From: Flavobacteriales bacterium | GTDB taxonomy: Bacteria > Bacteroidota > Bacteroidia > Flavobacteriales_D > Parvicellaceae | Assembly (NCBI GenBank): GCA_016780365.1 | Contig: JADHMB010000001.1 | Span: 59,163 to 123,162 of the forward strand | Reading direction: 5' to 3' | Length of the DNA stretch: 64,000 bases | Shown: piece by piece, positions 1-9,479 of the stretch | Numbering within the stretch: position 1 is the first letter of the stretch | How the letters are laid out: every line of letters starts with the position of its first letter | Notes under the pieces: generated by a model | What the model was told of the DNA's origin: nothing | The model's input: only the letters and a program-made list of their open reading frames with translations | The model's database searches: none | Program-made: the position numbers and the translations under genes

Positions 1-66
1 CTTACCTAAGTCAGGCTCAATTACTTTTTTCAAAGATTCAATTATGGTTTCGGAATTGACTTTCAT
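1..66 (-). CDS. Mrp/ApbC-family Fe-S cluster carrier ATPase, N-terminal fragment (runs off left edge)
   Basis: Reverse strand reads MKVNSETIIESLKKVIEPDLGK, typical of the MIP18/DUF59 N-terminus of Mrp proteins; only 22 codons visible. Confidence 0.6.
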   Translation of the reverse strand, partial: MKVNSETIIESLKKVIEPDLGK

Positions 67-98
67 ATTGTAAACATAAATAGATAATTTATTTAAAA

Positions 99-425
99 CT
101 AAATTGTTAATTCTTTTATTGGATCCCAAAGGTGCTTATTAAAGTCTACAATACTATCTTCCTTAATATTCAAACCTTCTTTTTGGAGCTCGTCTATCAT
201 ATAATTTTGAGTTGGAAAATTATTTTTTCCTGTCAGTAATCCATTTCTGTTGACTACTCTATGGGCTGGAATTTCACTATTTTTGGATACTTTATTCAGC
301 GCCCAACCAACTACCCTGGAGCTCTTTTTAGCACCTAAATAATTAGCAATCATTCCGTAACTAGTAACTTTTCCTTGGGGAATTAATTTAACAACTTCGA
401 TAACATCTTTAAAAAAATCATTCAT
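99..425 (-). CDS. MGMT-family DNA-binding protein, alkyltransferase-like (no active-site Cys)
   Basis: IPQGKVTSYGMIANYLG...SRVVGWAL...IPAHRVVNRNGLLTG; the PCHRV motif is PAHRV. Confidence 0.88.
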   Translation of the reverse strand: MNDFFKDVIEVVKLIPQGKVTSYGMIANYLGAKKSSRVVGWALNKVSKNSEIPAHRVVNRNGLLTGKNNFPTQNYMIDELQKEGLNIKEDSIVDFNKHLWDPIKELTI

Positions 426-1765
426 TTGTTAACAAAGAATTTAGTGTTTGTTGTGAAAAGCTCAATATTTGAAATATACTCCATTATATAAATACCGTTA
501 CTATAATTGGATAAGTCAATTTTCAAATAATCATTAAACCCTTGAAGCTCATCAACTTTTGATCCTAAAACATTGTAAATATTTATTTTGTAATCAGCTA
601 AATCCAAATGTTTTCTGTAGAAATAAATGTAATTGGATGCAGGATTTGGAAAAACATAAAAAGGGTCTTCTACAATTATAGGAGGGGGTTCAAAATCAAA
701 TAAATAAAGACCAGATGTTCTATCAGATGCCAAAACTAGATTACTATTATTGAAAGGATAAATCCCCCACAATCCTCGGTAAATTAAATTATCACTTCCT
801 GGATAAGTATCGTAAAAACCTATTTTCTTAGGATTATAAGGATCTGAAATGTCAAAAACCTGTAAACCGTCGTTGTAATAACTAACATAGGCAATATTAT
901 CTACAAATATAGCGTTGTGTGGCAATGCCTGCTCGTAGGACTCTGCAGAGAAAGTAGAGCTTACAGAAATATTATTTAAATCTGAAACATCAAGAACTTT
1001 TATCTTCATTGAAGGTGTTTCATCACACATAATATAGGTCTTTTTGTCTCCTGAAATCCAACCGGAGTGGTTGTACCCTTTATCTGGATAAACAGTAAGT
1101 GAGGACATCTCATAAGCAAATCCTTGGGAGTGAGATTTAATAACTCTAAGACCATCATTTCCACAATTTAAAAAAGCAGTATCGTTATAAACGTAGGCAT
1201 CGTGAACATGACCAACCTCATCATAATTATAAATTAATTCTGGATAAACAGGATTACTTAGATCATAAACACTTAATGCATGAAAGCCTGAAGATGTTGC
1301 TACAGCACATCCGTAAAGCTTTGCATTTGCTGTATCAATAAATATATTATGAGCACGGATTATTAACGAGTCACTGTCATATACCAAATGGACACTATCT
1401 GGCAAATAACTTAAATCCATAATTTGAAGGGAGCTAGCATTTTCATCACAAACTGCGTACAAGTAGCCATTGTAGTCATGAAAATCTCTATGAATCGCTT
1501 GATTACCTGCATACTTTCCAGCAACAAAATCTATCTCTTCAAGCCTATTATCATTAATCCTTAAAATATGAGTACCATTTGTAGAACCAATAATAGCGTA
1601 TTTATCATTTTCGATTTCTAATCCCCACACATCGTTAAATACTGATTCGCCGTCATTGGTAATGGGTAATCCTTCTATATACCATTGGTCAAGTAACTCA
1701 ATATTATTAGATTGAGAAATCAGACAAAATGGAATAATTAATAAAAGAATAAATATTTTTCTCAC
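422..1765 (-). CDS. Choice-of-anchor-B / LVIVD-repeat secreted protein with T9SS C-terminal sorting domain
   Basis: Signal peptide, repeated 'L.V.D.S.P..P' units, C-terminal 'FYVFPNPASNYIYF...IYNVLGSKV...NGIYIMEY' typical of T9SS type A; GTG start. Confidence 0.8.
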   Translation of the reverse strand: MRKIFILLLIIPFCLISQSNNIELLDQWYIEGLPITNDGESVFNDVWGLEIENDKYAIIGSTNGTHILRINDNRLEEIDFVAGKYAGNQAIHRDFHDYNGYLYAVCDENASSLQIMDLSYLPDSVHLVYDSDSLIIRAHNIFIDTANAKLYGCAVATSSGFHALSVYDLSNPVYPELIYNYDEVGHVHDAYVYNDTAFLNCGNDGLRVIKSHSQGFAYEMSSLTVYPDKGYNHSGWISGDKKTYIMCDETPSMKIKVLDVSDLNNISVSSTFSAESYEQALPHNAIFVDNIAYVSYYNDGLQVFDISDPYNPKKIGFYDTYPGSDNLIYRGLWGIYPFNNSNLVLASDRTSGLYLFDFEPPPIIVEDPFYVFPNPASNYIYFYRKHLDLADYKINIYNVLGSKVDELQGFNDYLKIDLSNYSNGIYIMEYISNIELFTTNTKFFVNK

Positions 1766-1881
1766 AAGTATTGCAAAGTTAATAATAGTTAAGGTATTTT
1801 TATTAAAGAATTTTATTCGTTTATTTGTTTATTAACCAAACTGTAAAAGTTTATTAAAATTCGTTCTAATTTTTTAGAAAA

Positions 1882-2595
1882 ATGAAGAGCTTAGTAATCA
1901 TACCTACTTATAACGAGATTGAAAATATTTCTAACATAATTCATGCTGTACTAGCTAAAAAAGATGATTTTCATGTTCTAATTGTGGATGACCAATCTCC
2001 AGATGGAACTGCAAAGGTTGTTAAAGAAATTATTAAAAAAAATAAGTCCGTATTTATTGAAGAAAGAAAGGAAAAGTCTGGTTTAGGAACTGCCTACATA
2101 CATGGTTTTAAATGGGCCATTAAAAACAAGTACGATTATATATTTGAAATGGATGCAGATTTCTCCCATAGTCCTGACGACTTACCAAGATTACTTTATA
2201 ATTGTGCCAACGAATCTGCAGACTTATGTGTTGGATCTAGATATGTGCCTGGAGGAAAGGTTATCAATTGGCCAAAATCAAGGTATTGGCTGTCTTTTTA
2301 TGCGTCGCTTTATGTGAGGTTGGTTTTAGGAATAAATATTAAAGACACAACTGCAGGTTTTAAATGTTATTCTAGAAAAGTCTTGGAAAAAATTGATTTA
2401 GATAATATTTGGTTTGTAGGTTATGCATTTCAAATAGAAATGAAATATAGCGCTATCAAACTAGGTTTTAAGGTTAAAGAAATTCCTATTCACTTTAAAG
2501 ATAGAGAACATGGACAGTCTAAGATGAATATTGGAATTTTTAGAGAGGCATTTATAGGGGTATTAAAATTAAGATCGAAAAAATTTGAAAATTAA
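1882..2595 (+). CDS. Polyprenol monophosphomannose synthase (GT2, DPM1-like)
   Basis: VIIPTYNEIENI...VDDQSPDGTA...MDADFSHSP...GSRYVPGG. Confidence 0.9.
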   Translation: MKSLVIIPTYNEIENISNIIHAVLAKKDDFHVLIVDDQSPDGTAKVVKEIIKKNKSVFIEERKEKSGLGTAYIHGFKWAIKNKYDYIFEMDADFSHSPDDLPRLLYNCANESADLCVGSRYVPGGKVINWPKSRYWLSFYASLYVRLVLGINIKDTTAGFKCYSRKVLEKIDLDNIWFVGYAFQIEMKYSAIKLGFKVKEIPIHFKDREHGQSKMNIGIFREAFIGVLKLRSKKFEN

Positions 2596-3925
2596 AAGTG
2601 TAATAAGAAATGCAGAAATCATTAACGAAAATCAACAATTTATTGGGGATATAGCTATTGAAGATTCTAAAATTTCTGAGATAAAAAAAGGCTCTATAAG
2701 TGGAACATTCGACCATGAATATGATGCAACAGGGTTAATAGCAATTCCAGGAATGATTGATGATCAAGTTCATTTTAGAGAGCCTGGGTTAACACATAAA
2801 GCAAATATATATTCAGAATCAAGAGCTGCAGTGGCAGGCGGAATTACAAGTTTCATGGAAATGCCTAACACAGTTCCCAATACTGTAACCCAAGACCTAT
2901 TAGAAAAAAAATATGCTGTAGCGAACAAAAACTCTATAGCAAATTATTCCTTTTTCATGGGTGCGAATAATGAAAATCTTCATGAGGTATTAAAAACCAA
3001 TCCTAGCAATGTTTGTGGTATTAAAGTTTTTATGGGTTCTTCTACAGGGAATATGCTCGTTGATAATAAAAAGACATTGTCTCAAATATTTAAAAATAGC
3101 TCTTTACTTATAGCTACCCACTGTGAAGATGAAGAAACTATAAGAAAAAATACTGCCATATTTAAAGCAAAATATGGAGAAAACATCCCTTTTGAAATGC
3201 ATCCTATAATTAGGTCTGAAGAGGCTTGCTATTTATCTTCTTCATTGGCTGTTGACTTGGCGAAAAAATACGAAACAAGGCTTCATGTATTACATATTTC
3301 AACTGCAAAAGAATTGGAACTTTTTAATAATAGCCAGCCCTTAAGAAATAAAAAAATTACTGCTGAATGCTGTATTCATCATTTATGGTTTAACGATTCA
3401 AAATATTTAAACAAAAAAAGTTTAATTAAATGGAATCCTGCAGTAAAATCTGAAGATGACAGAAAAGCACTCATCAAAGCTGTAAATGAAAACATAATTG
3501 ATGTAATCGCAACTGATCACGCTCCTCATACTTTTGAGGAGAAAAATAATACCTATTTATCAGCTCCATCTGGTGGTCCATTAGTTCAACATGCTATACT
3601 TGCTTTACTTGAGCTAGAAAAAACCAATCAAATGAATCTAAACCAAATTGTAAAGAAGACTAGTCACGATGTTGCAGAATGCTTTAAAATTGAAAAAAGA
3701 GGTTATTTAAGAACTGGTTATTTTGCAGATATTGCTCTTTTAGATAGAAATACAAATACGACAGTAGAAAAAGAAAATATTTTATATAAGTGTGGATGGT
3801 CTCCATTCGAAGGAACTAAATTCACAAGTAATATTAACAGCACATTCATTAATGGTAAAAGAGTTTATCACAAAGGAGAATTTAACAACACTACTAGCGG
3901 AATGAGATTAACATTTAATAGGTGA
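2585..3925 (+). CDS. pyrC: Dihydroorotase
   Basis: PGMIDDQVHFREPGLTHK, VFMGSSTGNMLVD, ATDHAPHT; TTG start overlapping the upstream gene. Confidence 0.9.
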   Translation: MKIKSVIRNAEIINENQQFIGDIAIEDSKISEIKKGSISGTFDHEYDATGLIAIPGMIDDQVHFREPGLTHKANIYSESRAAVAGGITSFMEMPNTVPNTVTQDLLEKKYAVANKNSIANYSFFMGANNENLHEVLKTNPSNVCGIKVFMGSSTGNMLVDNKKTLSQIFKNSSLLIATHCEDEETIRKNTAIFKAKYGENIPFEMHPIIRSEEACYLSSSLAVDLAKKYETRLHVLHISTAKELELFNNSQPLRNKKITAECCIHHLWFNDSKYLNKKSLIKWNPAVKSEDDRKALIKAVNENIIDVIATDHAPHTFEEKNNTYLSAPSGGPLVQHAILALLELEKTNQMNLNQIVKKTSHDVAECFKIEKRGYLRTGYFADIALLDRNTNTTVEKENILYKCGWSPFEGTKFTSNINSTFINGKRVYHKGEFNNTTSGMRLTFNR

Positions 3926-4431
3926 TTAAATATTTTAAAATATTTATTCTTTTAATTGCAGTAACTAGTTGTTTAGAAGAAAAACCAAAAGACAATATTA
4001 AACATCCACCCATTAAAGTAAAGGAATTTCAGACATTAATTAAAAAAATATGGTTAGTAAATGCCCACCTTTACAACAATAAAAAATTCACACAAATCCC
4101 AAGAGATAGTGTTGGAAGTATCACCAATAAACTTTTAGAGGATTATGGCTATAAAAAAGAAGATTTTAAAAAATCCATAAAATATTACTCTGAAAATCCA
4201 AGATTACTTGATAGTATAATCAAAGACCTTAGAGATAGTTTAGAAAAAGTTTTTATAGGTATTTCTCACGATGTTAATGAAAACGATCAGATATTAGTCC
4301 AGCAAGACTCACTGAAAAACATATTAAAAGAAAGTTCTAAATTTATAGATAATATGAAATTTAAAAAAGATTTAAAACCTTCTATTAAATCTGGAAATCA
4401 AATATTGGATACTTTAAAAATTAAAAAATGA
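3922..4431 (+). CDS. DUF4296 domain-containing lipoprotein
   Basis: Lipobox-like ILLIAVTSC, DUF4296-like pattern, located directly after pyrC; GTG start in GTGA overlap. Confidence 0.72.
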   Translation: MIKYFKIFILLIAVTSCLEEKPKDNIKHPPIKVKEFQTLIKKIWLVNAHLYNNKKFTQIPRDSVGSITNKLLEDYGYKKEDFKKSIKYYSENPRLLDSIIKDLRDSLEKVFIGISHDVNENDQILVQQDSLKNILKESSKFIDNMKFKKDLKPSIKSGNQILDTLKIKK

Positions 4432-4661
4432 AAATAGCAAAAATCATCCTTGGAATTGTAACCACTTTTATTTTAACCACTTCCTGCAGTGGTTGGTCAG
4501 AAAAAGATAAGGAGAGATATTTAAACGATTGTGAAAAAGCAAAATTAGATTCTATATTTTGTAACTGTAGCTTAGAAAAAATCACTGCCAAATACAATAG
4601 TTTTGAACATGCTATGAGAAATGAAAATGATTTCCCAGAAATTTTTAACGCCTGTAAATAA
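4428..4661 (+). CDS. Small cysteine-rich putative lipoprotein, unknown function
   Basis: 77 aa, lipobox TTSC, Cys pattern DCEKAK...FCNCSLEK...FNACK; ATGA overlap with upstream gene. Confidence 0.65.
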   Translation: MKIAKIILGIVTTFILTTSCSGWSEKDKERYLNDCEKAKLDSIFCNCSLEKITAKYNSFEHAMRNENDFPEIFNACK

Positions 4662-4663
4662 TA

Positions 4664-5032
4664 CTAAATTATTTTTTTATAAAAGAAAAGTAAAAGACCA
4701 AAACAAAGTAGAATACTCAAGGCAACATTGACAATAGCCCAGTAATAATTTCCAGATTTCAATAACTCAATAGTTTCAAGGCTAAAAGTAGAAAAAGTGC
4801 TTAATCCTCCGCAAAACCCTACTATTATAAAAAGCTTCGTATTTTGATTTAAATATTTTGATTCTGACAAAAAGGCTAAAAAAAGACCTACAACCAAACA
4901 AGATATTAAATTAGAAAATAATGTACTTATTGGAAAATCTCCTTTGTAATATTGAGAAAATAATTTTGAAATAAAATACCTTATTAGTGCTCCAAAGCCT
5001 CCTCCAAAAAAAACAGAAATAGTAGAAATCAT
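4664..5032 (-). CDS. crcB: CrcB/Fluc fluoride channel
   Basis: GGGFGALIRYFISK...TLFSNLISCLVVG...GFCGGLSTFSTFSLE. Confidence 0.92.
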   Translation of the reverse strand: MISTISVFFGGGFGALIRYFISKLFSQYYKGDFPISTLFSNLISCLVVGLFLAFLSESKYLNQNTKLFIIVGFCGGLSTFSTFSLETIELLKSGNYYWAIVNVALSILLCFGLLLFFYKKII

Positions 5033-5601
5033 AATTTTAAAATGAATTTATTTATATACTTAGAACCTATAAAAGATAATATAAATCCTAAAGTCCAACC
5101 TCCAATAATATCTGAAAGATAGTGAACTCCTAAATATATTCTACTGTAGGAGATTAAAACGACGAAAGTCAATAAATATATCCACGATTTAGGATACGAA
5201 TTTTTAATCACATTAAAAATCATTATGCCAACAATAGACATATTTGTAGCGTGATTGGATACAAAGCCAAACATTCCACCTTTATATTCATTAACAAAAT
5301 TTAGGTGTTTTGAAACCTCTAAGTGATGACTTGGTCGAAATCGTTGTATGGTTTCTTTAATTAAATCGTGGGCGATTAAATCCCCTAATCCAACTGTAAT
5401 ACCAATAACAGCAATTATTCTAACTGCTTCTTTATAATTATAAATTTTAAAAATTAAATAAATAAATAAAAGATAGAAAGGGATACCAAAAATTGGATTA
5501 GTAACGAGCCACATTAATTGATCAAAGAATGGATTATTTGAACCGTTTAAAAGCAAAATAATTTGTTGGTCTAAAAGCTCTATTTTATCCATCCATTCCA
5601 T
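5029..5601 (-). CDS. PAP2-family phosphatase
   Basis: [10 protein letters not shown]...SNHATN...[16 protein letters not shown] motifs. Confidence 0.9.
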   Translation of the reverse strand: MEWMDKIELLDQQIILLLNGSNNPFFDQLMWLVTNPIFGIPFYLLFIYLIFKIYNYKEAVRIIAVIGITVGLGDLIAHDLIKETIQRFRPSHHLEVSKHLNFVNEYKGGMFGFVSNHATNMSIVGIMIFNVIKNSYPKSWIYLLTFVVLISYSRIYLGVHYLSDIIGGWTLGFILSFIGSKYINKFILKL

Positions 5602-6589
5602 CGTGAATCATTTTCCAAATCATATCTTTTAATTCAACAATACCTATCTGTGATATTGAAGAAATAAAAATTGTTTTAATATCAGCAGGTAGTTCTTTTT
5701 TAGTCTCCTGTGTCAACTCTTCATCTAGCAAATCGCATTTAGTGATAGCTAGCATCTTTTCTTTATCCAAAAGTTCAGGATTGTATAGTTTCAATTCCTT
5801 TAATAAAACTTCGTATTCTTCAATTATATTATTAGAATCTGATGGAATCATAAACAATAAAACAGAGTTTCGTTCAATATGCCTTAAAAATCTATGACCC
5901 AATCCCTTTCCTTTGTGAGCGCCCTCAATAATTCCTGGAATATCTGCCATAACAAAGGACTGATGATCTCGATAAGCTACAATTCCTAAATTAGGAACTA
6001 TGGTGGTAAAAGGATAATTTGCTATTTCAGGTTTTGCAGCAGAAACTACAGAAAGCAAAGTAGATTTTCCAGCATTTGGGAATCCAACTAAACCTACATC
6101 TGCCAAAACTTTAAGTTCAAGAATTTTCCATTCTTCTTTTCCTGGTTCTCCCGGTTGTGCATACCTTGGAGTCTGATTGGTAGAGGATTTGAAATGATTA
6201 TTTCCTAAACCTCCTCTTCCTCCCCTTAAAAGAATTATTTCTTCTCCATGCTTGGTTATTTCAAAAAGAAATTCTCCAGTTTCTACATCTTTTGCTACAG
6301 TGCCTAAAGGAACTTCTAAAATCTCATCTTTTCCAAATTTTCCAGTACATAATGCTGAACTACCTGCACCTCCTCCAGGAGCAATAATATGCTTCCTGTA
6401 TTTCAAACTAAGTAACGTCCAAATTTGTTTATTTCCCCTTAGAATTATGTGTCCCCCTCTACCTCCATCTCCACCATCAGGACCTCCTTTTGCTGTAGTT
6501 CTGTCTCTGTGGAAATGTCTAGATCCAGCGCCACCTTTGCCAGATCTACAGCAAACCTTTACATAATCTACAAAATTACTAGAGGACAT
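5585..6589 (-). CDS. obgE: GTPase Obg
   Basis: Gly-rich Obg fold, [29 protein letters not shown]. Confidence 0.96.
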   Translation of the reverse strand: MSSSNFVDYVKVCCRSGKGGAGSRHFHRDRTTAKGGPDGGDGGRGGHIILRGNKQIWTLLSLKYRKHIIAPGGGAGSSALCTGKFGKDEILEVPLGTVAKDVETGEFLFEITKHGEEIILLRGGRGGLGNNHFKSSTNQTPRYAQPGEPGKEEWKILELKVLADVGLVGFPNAGKSTLLSVVSAAKPEIANYPFTTIVPNLGIVAYRDHQSFVMADIPGIIEGAHKGKGLGHRFLRHIERNSVLLFMIPSDSNNIIEEYEVLLKELKLYNPELLDKEKMLAITKCDLLDEELTQETKKELPADIKTIFISSISQIGIVELKDMIWKMIHDGMDG

Positions 6590-6593
6590 ATTA

Positions 6594-7163
6594 TTATAAA
6601 TCTATTGAACGATACAATCGTTCTGTTATTTGATCTACAGATCCAACTCCATTGACGGTAGCTAACTTATTTTGGGCTTTATAATATTCAGCTAGTACTG
6701 CTGTTTGGTTTTCATAAACCTTAATTCTATTGGCAATAATAGATTTATCTTGATCGTCTGCCCTTCCACTCTGCTTTCCTCTTAAAAATAATCTTGAGAT
6801 TAGTTCATCATTTGGAACTTCTAATGCTATCATCTTGGTAATGGATAGATTCTTAGAGGATAGAAAATCGTCTAAAGCCTTAGCTTGGAGGGTAGTTCTT
6901 GGAAACCCATCAAAAATAAAACCCGATGATTTAGGATGCTTATTAACTTCTGACTCTAACATTTTAATAGTCACCTGATCAGAAACCAACTCGCCTTTAT
7001 CCATAAATTCTTTAGCCATTATCCCTAAGTCTGTAGATTCTTTGATATTATATCTAAAAATATCCCCAGTAGATAAATGAATAAGAGAATAATGATTTTT
7101 AATTCTTTCTGCTTGAGTTCCTTTACCTGCACCTGGAGGTCCGAATAATACAATATTTAACAT
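6594..7163 (-). CDS. adk: Adenylate kinase (start set to [11 protein letters not shown] track extends 6 codons further)
   Basis: [24 protein letters not shown] at 7163. Confidence 0.94.
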   Translation of the reverse strand: MLNIVLFGPPGAGKGTQAERIKNHYSLIHLSTGDIFRYNIKESTDLGIMAKEFMDKGELVSDQVTIKMLESEVNKHPKSSGFIFDGFPRTTLQAKALDDFLSSKNLSITKMIALEVPNDELISRLFLRGKQSGRADDQDKSIIANRIKVYENQTAVLAEYYKAQNKLATVNGVGSVDQITERLYRSIDL

Positions 7164-7164
7164 G

Positions 7165-7707
7165 CTATTTATTTTCTTCAATTATATAAATGTCTTGTAA
7201 ATTTCTTCCAATTCCGTTATAATCTAATCCAAATCCTACAAGAAATTCGTTTCCAACAGTAATTGCTGGATATTTAATAGGTATTTTTTTTTTGTAAGCA
7301 TCCGGCTTAAAAAGTAAGGTGGCTACTTCCAATGAATTTGGCTCAAGAGTTTTAATATTATTGTAAACAGAGTCAATTGTATTTCCAGTATCTACAATAT
7401 CTTCTACAATAATCAAATCTCGACCTTTAATATTTTCATTTAACCCAATGAGGTTTTTCACAACTCCTGAAGAGTTTATTCCTTCGTAAGAAGACAATTT
7501 AACAAATGAAACTTCACATTCGTGGTCAAATCTTTTTATCAATTCTGAAGCAAAAAGAAAGGCGCCATTTAAAACACAAATAAAAATTGGTTTTTTATTT
7601 GCATAATAAGCATTGATTTTCGAAGAAAGCTGATCAATTTCAGAAATAATTTTCTTCGATTCAATGAATAATTTAAAGTGCTTGTCCTCTAGAGTTACTT
7701 TATTCAT
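7165..7707 (-). CDS. hpt: Hypoxanthine phosphoribosyltransferase
   Basis: VLNGAFLFASEL, LIIVEDIVDTGNTID PRPP loop. Confidence 0.93.
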   Translation of the reverse strand: MNKVTLEDKHFKLFIESKKIISEIDQLSSKINAYYANKKPIFICVLNGAFLFASELIKRFDHECEVSFVKLSSYEGINSSGVVKNLIGLNENIKGRDLIIVEDIVDTGNTIDSVYNNIKTLEPNSLEVATLLFKPDAYKKKIPIKYPAITVGNEFLVGFGLDYNGIGRNLQDIYIIEENK

Positions 7708-7720
7708 TTTGTTTATCGAT

Positions 7721-7728
7721 CAAATGTA
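7721..7728 (-). promoter_or_regulatory. Candidate Bacteroidota -7 box (TACATTTG) for hpt-adk-obgE
   Basis: Plus strand caaatgta; matches TAnnTTTG; 13 nt from the hpt ATG; no clear TTG at -33. Confidence 0.5.
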
Positions 7729-7753
7729 ATCATTTCATTTTACAGAAAAATGA

Positions 7754-7783
7754 TTGTTTCTTTAAATTGGTAACTTACATTTG
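7754..7783 (+). promoter_or_regulatory. Candidate Bacteroidota promoter TTG-N19-TACATTTG for purK-purE
   Basis: TTG at 7754-7756, 19-nt spacer, TACATTTG at 7776-7783, ATG at 7803. Confidence 0.7.
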
Positions 7784-7802
7784 TAAAAAATTAATTCTAT
7801 CC

Positions 7803-8963
7803 ATGATTGAAAATCAATTTTTTAGTTCAGATTTTAAATTAGGAATACTTGGTGGTGGCCAACTTGGAAAAATGCTTCTTTACGATAGTATCAGATACGA
7901 TATATATACAAAGATAATGGATCCCAATAAAAATGCTCCTTGCCATAAAATTTGTGATGAATTTATTGTTGGTGACTTAACAGATTATGACCATGTTGTA
8001 AACTTTTGTAAGGATGTTGACGTTGTTACTGTTGAGATTGAAAATGTAAATACAGATGCTTTAGAGTTTTTAGAAAAAAATGGAAAAAAGGTTTACCCTT
8101 CCTCCAAGACATTAAAAACCATTCAAAATAAATCGAAGCAAAAAGACTTTTACATTAAGAATAATCTACCTACTTCACCTTATAAAAACTACCAAAATAA
8201 AAGTGAATTAATTTCAGATTTAAATAAAGGATATTTTGAGTTTCCCTCCGTTTGGAAAAGTGCTAAATTTGGATATGATGGAAAAGGTGTAAAAATAGTT
8301 AAGACTTTAGAAGACATTAAGAATCTTCCAGATCTAGAATGTTTAATGGAACAAAAGGTGAAAATTAAAAAAGAAGTTTCAGTAATTGTAGCAAGAAATC
8401 CAAATGAAGATGAAACTTGTTTCCCTATAGTTGAAATGGAGTTTAACGATGATTCCAACTTGGTTGAATATGTTATTTGCCCTGCTAACATATCAAAAGA
8501 ATTGGAGGAAAAAGCTTATAATATTGCTCTTCAAACTGCAAGATGTTTCAATAGCATTGGACTACTTGCCGTTGAGCTATTTATTACAGAAAATGACGAG
8601 ATATTAATTAATGAAGTTGCTCCAAGACCCCACAATTCTGGTCACCATACGATTGAATGTTGTTTCACTTCTCAATTTGACCAACATATAAGATCTATTT
8701 TGAATCTACCACTTGGAAATACAGATTTAAAAATTCCTGGAATAATGCTAAATTTAGTTGGAGAAAATAAAATTGAAGGGCATGTGAAATATGAAAATAT
8801 TGATAAAATACTAGATATTCCTGGTGTTTCAGCTCACTTTTATGGGAAAAAGAAATCTAGGCTAAATAGGAAAATGGGACATATCACAGTAGTTAATACT
8901 GTGATTGAAGAAGCTCTAAAAATTGGAAAAAATATAAAAAAAATAGTTAAAGTAACAGCATGA
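7803..8963 (+). CDS. purK: 5-(carboxyamino)imidazole ribonucleotide synthase (start 7803; the 7767 TTG lies in the promoter)
   Basis: LGILGGGQLGKMLLYDS, ATP-grasp, NEVAPRPHNSGHHTIE. Confidence 0.93.
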   Translation: MIENQFFSSDFKLGILGGGQLGKMLLYDSIRYDIYTKIMDPNKNAPCHKICDEFIVGDLTDYDHVVNFCKDVDVVTVEIENVNTDALEFLEKNGKKVYPSSKTLKTIQNKSKQKDFYIKNNLPTSPYKNYQNKSELISDLNKGYFEFPSVWKSAKFGYDGKGVKIVKTLEDIKNLPDLECLMEQKVKIKKEVSVIVARNPNEDETCFPIVEMEFNDDSNLVEYVICPANISKELEEKAYNIALQTARCFNSIGLLAVELFITENDEILINEVAPRPHNSGHHTIECCFTSQFDQHIRSILNLPLGNTDLKIPGIMLNLVGENKIEGHVKYENIDKILDIPGVSAHFYGKKKSRLNRKMGHITVVNTVIEEALKIGKNIKKIVKVTA

Positions 8964-9448
8964 AAATGAAGCAAGTTGGAATAATAATGGGTAGCAAAAG
9001 TGATCTGCCGGTAATGCAAAAAGCAATTGATGTTTTAAAAGAATTTGGGATTGATTCAGATGTTAAAATTGTATCTGCTCATAGAACACCCGAAGTAATG
9101 TTTGACTATGCTAAAAATGCAAGAACTAATGGAATAAAAGTAATTATAGCTGGAGCTGGAGGAGCTGCGCACTTACCAGGAATGGTTGCGTCAATTTCAA
9201 CTCTTCCAATAATTGGTGTTCCTATTAAATCTAGAAATTCAATAGATGGTTGGGATTCTATATTGTCTATATTACAAATGCCAGAAGGTGTTCCAGTGGC
9301 CACAGTTGCTTTAAATGGGGCTTCAAATGCAGGAATTATTGCAGCTCAAATATTGGGAATTGAAGACTCTTCAATATTTAAAAAATTATCTCAATACAAA
9401 GAAAGACTTAAAGAAAAAGTTATTAAAACCAATAAAGATTTAATGTAA
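8960..9448 (+). CDS. purE: 5-(carboxyamino)imidazole ribonucleotide mutase
   Basis: GIIMGSKSDLPVM, SAHRTPEVM, AGAGGAAHLPGM. Confidence 0.95.
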   Translation: MKMKQVGIIMGSKSDLPVMQKAIDVLKEFGIDSDVKIVSAHRTPEVMFDYAKNARTNGIKVIIAGAGGAAHLPGMVASISTLPIIGVPIKSRNSIDGWDSILSILQMPEGVPVATVALNGASNAGIIAAQILGIEDSSIFKKLSQYKERLKEKVIKTNKDLM

Positions 9449-9479
9449 TCACATTTTCTATCAAAAGAAGTTTTAAAAA

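Noticed and set aside
2102-2317. 71-aa ORF inside the polyprenol-phosphate mannose synthase gene
   Set aside because: Out-of-frame ORF fully nested in a well-supported gene.
6252-6655. Overlapping plus-strand ORFs (104 aa and 68 aa) antisense to obgE
   Set aside because: Pro/Ser-rich translations are the mirror of the Gly-rich Obg N-terminal domain; obgE on the minus strand is unambiguous.
7767-7802. 12-codon upstream extension of PurK in the ORF track (TTG start at 7767)
   Set aside because: It lies across the TACATTTG promoter box, and the extension does not resemble PurK; ATG 7803 fits better.
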